A DNA stretch of 18,743 nt from contig JAURCW010000004.1 of assembly GCA_030828265.1 (NCBI GenBank), forward strand, positions 1 to 18,743, read 5' to 3'. A program made the translations under genes and the position numbers. Below, piece after piece: positions 16,087 to 18,743 of this stretch (positions are counted from its first letter, which is position 1; every line of letters starts with the position of its first letter). A model generated the notes under the pieces. The model made no database searches. It had not been told where the DNA came from and saw only the letters and a list, made by a program, of their open reading frames with translations. This DNA comes from Burkholderiales bacterium. Its GTDB lineage: Bacteria > Pseudomonadota > Gammaproteobacteria > Burkholderiales > Burkholderiaceae_A.

Positions 16087-17580
16087 ATGACCATGCCCAG
16101 CGTCGATTCCATTGTTTTTTCAGCCATATGGGCCGAGCTTTTTCTTTTCGGTCTGCTTACCGTCGTTCTACTCGTTGAGGCTTTTGGCCGTTCACGTTAC
16201 GCCTCATTCAGTCTTGCTGTCAGCATTGCAGGCCTTTTGGTACTTGGCCTTGGTCTTGGCTTAGAGGCCCAGACGGTCCAGCCCATGCCCGCCATGAATG
16301 GCCTGATGGTGATCGACCCTCTAAGTCAGTTCTTAAAGGCCATGGCCACTTTGGTAACGGCAGCAAGTTTGTTTTATGCCAGACGTTACCTGCAGCACCA
16401 GTCGATGGGGCAGGGTGAGTTTCAGTTGTTTGCCTTGTTCGCCCTGCTTGGTCAGTTTGTCATGATCTCCGGCTCTCACCTTCTTACCATCTACCTTGGC
16501 ATTGAACTCTTGTCCTTGTCGCTCTATGCCGCGGTTGCACTTCGACGCGATGACACCGGCTCCACCGAAGCTGCAATGAAGTACTTTGTTCTAGGTGCTC
16601 TGGCTTCGGGATTTCTGCTTTATGGAATGTCCATGATTTACGGGGCAACCGGCAGCCTCTACCTGCCAGAAATTGCTGACAAGCTTAGCTCGGGTGGTGC
16701 CGACAAGCTGGTCATGGTATTTGGTACTGTCTTTGTGGTGTCGGGCCTCGCCTTTAAGCTCGGCGTGGTACCTTTTCACATGTGGGTGCCCGATGTTTAC
16801 CAGGGTGCACCCACAGCCACCACGCTGCTTATTGGCGCAGCACCCAAGTTCGCGGCCTTTGCTATTACCATCCGGCTTTTAGTGTCGGGCCTGCTTGGCG
16901 TTGCCACAGACTGGCAGCAGATGCTGCTTATTCTTTGTGTGCTGTCGCTTATTGTTGGAAATGTGGTGGCTTTGGTGCAGACCGACATCAAACGCATCCT
17001 TGCTTACTCCACCATTTCGCATATGGGCTTTATGGTTCTTGCCATTGCTTCGGGTGTTGTTGGCGAGCAAACAGGTGGCGCCATCGATGCCTATGCCTCG
17101 TCGCTCTTCTACATTGTTATTTACGCCGTCACGGCTCTGGGAAGCTTTGCTATTTTGTTGCTGGCAAGTCGCCAGGGTTTCGAGCTGCAAAGCCTAGATG
17201 ACCTTAAGGGGCTTGCCCAGACACACCCCCTGCTTGCATGGACTATGCTCATTTTTTCTTTATCCATGGCGGGTATTCCACCAACGGCGGGGTTTTACGC
17301 CAAGCTCCTTGTTCTTGAGTCCGCAGTGGCTGCGGGCTACATCGAGCTGGCTGTCTTTGCTGTTCTGATGTCGCTGGTGGGTGCCTATTTTTACTTAAGG
17401 TTTATCAAGCTCATGTTCTTCGATCCAGCAAGTACCAACAGTGCAAACGCTCAGCCCGTACCCATGTCTGAATCCATTGTCCTTGGGCTCAATGGTGTAG
17501 GGCTTGTGCTCCTGGGCATTCTGCCTGGTCCCCTTATGGCGTTTTGTGCTTATGCCGTGCGCAGCTCGCTTGCCGGATGA
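16087..17580 (+). CDS. nuoN: NADH:quinone oxidoreductase subunit N
   Basis: NuoN (ND2) is the antiporter-like pump nearest the quinone module. The 497-residue, roughly 14-helix protein shows Glu140 in YLGIELLSLSLYAAVAL, Lys165 in AAMKYFVLGALASGF, Lys224 in AFKLGVVPFHMWVPDVYQGA, Lys254 in AAPKFAAF and Lys406 in GFYAKLLVLESAV. These are the lysines and glutamate expected for proton transfer. ATG at 16087 is two bases after nuoM, with GGTGA at 16075-16079; ATG at 16093 (Met3) is an alternative that changes two residues. The stop overlaps the DUF2818 start (ATGA), tying that gene to the operon. Confidence 0.98.
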   Translation: MTMPSVDSIVFSAIWAELFLFGLLTVVLLVEAFGRSRYASFSLAVSIAGLLVLGLGLGLEAQTVQPMPAMNGLMVIDPLSQFLKAMATLVTAASLFYARRYLQHQSMGQGEFQLFALFALLGQFVMISGSHLLTIYLGIELLSLSLYAAVALRRDDTGSTEAAMKYFVLGALASGFLLYGMSMIYGATGSLYLPEIADKLSSGGADKLVMVFGTVFVVSGLAFKLGVVPFHMWVPDVYQGAPTATTLLIGAAPKFAAFAITIRLLVSGLLGVATDWQQMLLILCVLSLIVGNVVALVQTDIKRILAYSTISHMGFMVLAIASGVVGEQTGGAIDAYASSLFYIVIYAVTALGSFAILLLASRQGFELQSLDDLKGLAQTHPLLAWTMLIFSLSMAGIPPTAGFYAKLLVLESAVAAGYIELAVFAVLMSLVGAYFYLRFIKLMFFDPASTNSANAQPVPMSESIVLGLNGVGLVLLGILPGPLMAFCAYAVRSSLAG

Positions 17581-17921
17581 ACATTACCGCTGCGGCAGTT
17601 GTCTGGCTGGTGTCGGGGTTCGTCCTTGCCAATTGGCCCTTCTTTACTGAGAAAAAATTCTTTCTTTTTGGACAGGGGTTCAAGACCATGGGGTTTCGCA
17701 TCGTCGAGCTTTCGGTGGGCTTTGCGCTGCTGTTGGCCATCGGCTTTGGTCTTGAAGCCTCCATTGGTCGCCTGCAGACCCAAACGTGGAACTTCTACGC
17801 CATCAGCTTGTGCGTCTTTTTGCTCATGGCCTACCCAGGCTTTGTCTGGCGCTACCTTCGGCGTGGTCGCGTAGGTCGTACAACCGTCAGTAGCGAGACA
17901 GAGGAGGGTAAGCAAGGGTGA
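17577..17921 (+). CDS. DUF2818 family membrane protein, uncharacterised
   Basis: The 114-residue protein has three hydrophobic segments (about 3-21, 41-60, 71-91). It contains LANWPFFTEKKFFLFG after the first helix, a WNFYAISLCVFLLMAYPGFVW helix and a basic end (RYLRRGRVGR), so the C-terminus is probably cytoplasmic. The ANxPF and FPGFVWRYLRR-like features match what I recall of DUF2818, found directly after nuoN in betaproteobacteria. No enzymatic or cofactor-binding motif is visible. The ATGA overlap with nuoN and GTGA overlap with the next gene imply co-translation. A role in assembly or stability of complex I is inference from linkage only. The frame is open 11 codons further upstream within nuoN, but the overlapping ATG gives the family-like start. 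Confidence 0.85.
   Translation: MNITAAAVVWLVSGFVLANWPFFTEKKFFLFGQGFKTMGFRIVELSVGFALLLAIGFGLEASIGRLQTQTWNFYAISLCVFLLMAYPGFVWRYLRRGRVGRTTVSSETEEGKQG
17901..17908 (+). promoter_or_regulatory. Ribosome binding site for the GTG start of the NUDIX gene
   Basis: GAGGAGGG within the end of the DUF2818 gene lies nine bases before the GTG at 17918, which overlaps the DUF2818 stop (GTGA). It supports GTG as the true start. Confidence 0.7.
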
Positions 17922-18550
17922 GCCAGAGTAGCCCAGGCCCTAAGCGGGATGACCCCAGGCCTTTGGCCCTTGCCCATGACGAGGGGGCTGAGCTTGCCGA
18001 AGAGCGGCTATCGGGCGAGGCCATTTACGACGGTGTTTTATTAAAGATCCATCGTGACGAAGTGGTGTGCGCCGATGGTCATAAGGCTGTTCGTGAGTAC
18101 ACTCTGCATCCCGGGGCGGCTGCGATTATGCCCATGTTCGAAGACGGCACTCTGCTTATGGAACGTCAATGGCGCTATCCCTTAAACCGGAGCTTTCTTG
18201 AGTTTCCGGCCGGTAAGCTTGAGACGGGCGAAGACGTTCTAGGCTCTGCACGTCGTGAACTGCGTGAAGAAACGGGTTATGAGGCTACCGAGTGGGCCTA
18301 TCTGGGTAGTATGCATCCGGTCATTTCATATTCCACCGAGGTTATTCATTTATTGGCGGCTCGCGGTCTTGTTAAGGGTCCAGCAGCCCTTGAGGCCGGC
18401 GAATGCCTCACCCTCGAACGCATAAGCCAAGACGACTTCTTCACCATGGTTCGCGACGGAAGCATCACCGATTCCAAAACCTTGTCGTTTGCCTTTTGGC
18501 TAAACGAAATGGCTTATAAGGGCTGGACACCGAACTGGCAGTCAAGCTAG
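17918..18550 (+). CDS. NUDIX hydrolase, ADP-ribose pyrophosphatase-like
   Basis: NUDIX enzymes cleave nucleoside diphosphates linked to another moiety; the ADP-ribose group yields AMP and ribose 5-phosphate. The 210-residue protein carries a complete NUDIX box at 99-121, fitting Gx5Ex7REUxEExGU: Gly99, Glu105, Arg113-Glu114, Glu117-Glu118, Gly120. The upstream ERQWRYPLNRSFLEFPAGKL and downstream HPVISYSTEVIHLLAARGL are typical of the NudF-like ADP-ribose pyrophosphatase subfamily. The first roughly 30 residues are polar and unaligned. GTG at 17918 overlaps the DUF2818 stop and has a strong binding site. Placement behind the NADH dehydrogenase genes would fit turnover of NAD-derived ADP-ribose, but substrate specificity is inferred from family resemblance. 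Confidence 0.93.
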   Translation: MSQSSPGPKRDDPRPLALAHDEGAELAEERLSGEAIYDGVLLKIHRDEVVCADGHKAVREYTLHPGAAAIMPMFEDGTLLMERQWRYPLNRSFLEFPAGKLETGEDVLGSARRELREETGYEATEWAYLGSMHPVISYSTEVIHLLAARGLVKGPAALEAGECLTLERISQDDFFTMVRDGSITDSKTLSFAFWLNEMAYKGWTPNWQSS

Positions 18551-18559
18551 GCTTTGCCC

Positions 18560-18743
18560 ATGGCCTGGCTTCGTCTTTATCTCCCTCCGTTTCTTTTCTT
18601 TTGGCTTAGCGCCTGTCTAAGCCTTTACATCACCGACGCCATGTTCGAGGGCGTCTGGCTTGATGGCTGGGTAAGCCTTCTTGTTAGCGGCCTTATTCTT
18701 GCGTTTGTGAACATGTTTTTAAAGCCCATTCTTATGGTGCTTA
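18560..18743 (+). CDS. Small multi-spanning membrane protein, holin-like PF04020 type (3' end beyond window)
   Basis: An ATG nine bases after the NUDIX stop opens a frame that runs to the window end, giving 61 residues so far. It shows a hydrophobic first segment (about 4-24), a short polar stretch (ITDAMFEGVWLDGW) and a second helix ending in LILAFVNMFLKPILMVL. The pattern of a glycine/tryptophan turn followed by a helix with N-x(3)-KPIL resembles the four-helix Phage_holin_4_2 (PF04020, YvlD-like) family, whose cellular function is not established. Despite the name these are usually chromosomal proteins, and nothing here suggests a phage. Twelve of its 15 leucine codons are CTT and none is CTG. 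The ribosome binding site is weak. Confidence 0.7.
   Translation, partial: MAWLRLYLPPFLFFWLSACLSLYITDAMFEGVWLDGWVSLLVSGLILAFVNMFLKPILMVL

Noticed and set aside
18560..18743. Phage remnant suggested by the holin-like family name
   Set aside because: The PF04020 family is mostly chromosomal, no integrase, attachment site or other phage gene is present, and codon use matches neighbouring host genes.
1..18743. CRISPR arrays, insertion sequences, long direct or inverted repeats, intrinsic terminators
   Set aside because: Reading through the window showed no regularly spaced repeats, transposase genes or hairpin plus T-run structures in the short gaps; frequent words such as GCCATT and CTTGCC are explained by Ala, Ile and Leu codon preference.

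Overview
The window is a tightly packed, entirely plus-strand stretch of a betaproteobacterial chromosome, most likely Burkholderiales. The placement rests on gene order (pnp, tpiA, secG, tRNA-Leu(GAG), nuoA to nuoN, a DUF2818 gene, a NUDIX hydrolase), on the DUF2818 protein directly after nuoN, which I know from betaproteobacteria, and on close similarity to Burkholderia-type PNPase and Nuo proteins recalled from memory. The genus cannot be named. Base composition looks moderately GC-rich, but leucine is often CTT and isoleucine mostly ATT in the stretches I counted.

Layout. Positions 2-1459 hold the 3' two thirds of pnp, whose N-terminal RNase PH domain is missing and replaced by an unrelated charged helical segment at the window edge. 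tpiA (1465-2262) and secG (2277-2642) follow, then tRNA-Leu(GAG) (2665-2749). The complete 14-gene operon for the proton-pumping NADH:quinone oxidoreductase (complex I) runs from nuoA (2763) to nuoN (17580) in canonical order. It is followed by a three-helix DUF2818 membrane protein (17577-17921), an ADP-ribose-pyrophosphatase-like NUDIX hydrolase (17918-18550) and the 5' part of a small multi-spanning membrane protein of the PF04020 (holin-like) type, cut by the window end.

How the genes work together. NuoE, NuoF and NuoG form the NADH dehydrogenase module (FMN and the first Fe-S clusters). NuoB, NuoC, NuoD and NuoI form the connecting module that carries electrons to cluster N2 and quinone. 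NuoA, H, J, K, L, M and N form the membrane arm that pumps protons. All cluster ligands and the main proton-channel residues I looked for are present. NuoG lacks the extra cysteines for the off-pathway N7 cluster of the E. coli type.

The longest gap between genes is 33 bases (nuoI-nuoJ), and many starts overlap the preceding stop (ATGA or GTGA overlaps, and three overlaps of exactly 14 bases). I saw no convincing promoter, terminator, mobile element, CRISPR array or repeat. There are no gene-free stretches over 300 bases. This is mainly a conserved housekeeping region. The points most worth a second look are the aberrant pnp 5' end, the uncharacterised DUF2818 gene coupled to nuoN, the CTT/ATT codon bias beside a tRNA-Leu(GAG) gene, and low-complexity insertions or tails in NuoG and NuoJ.
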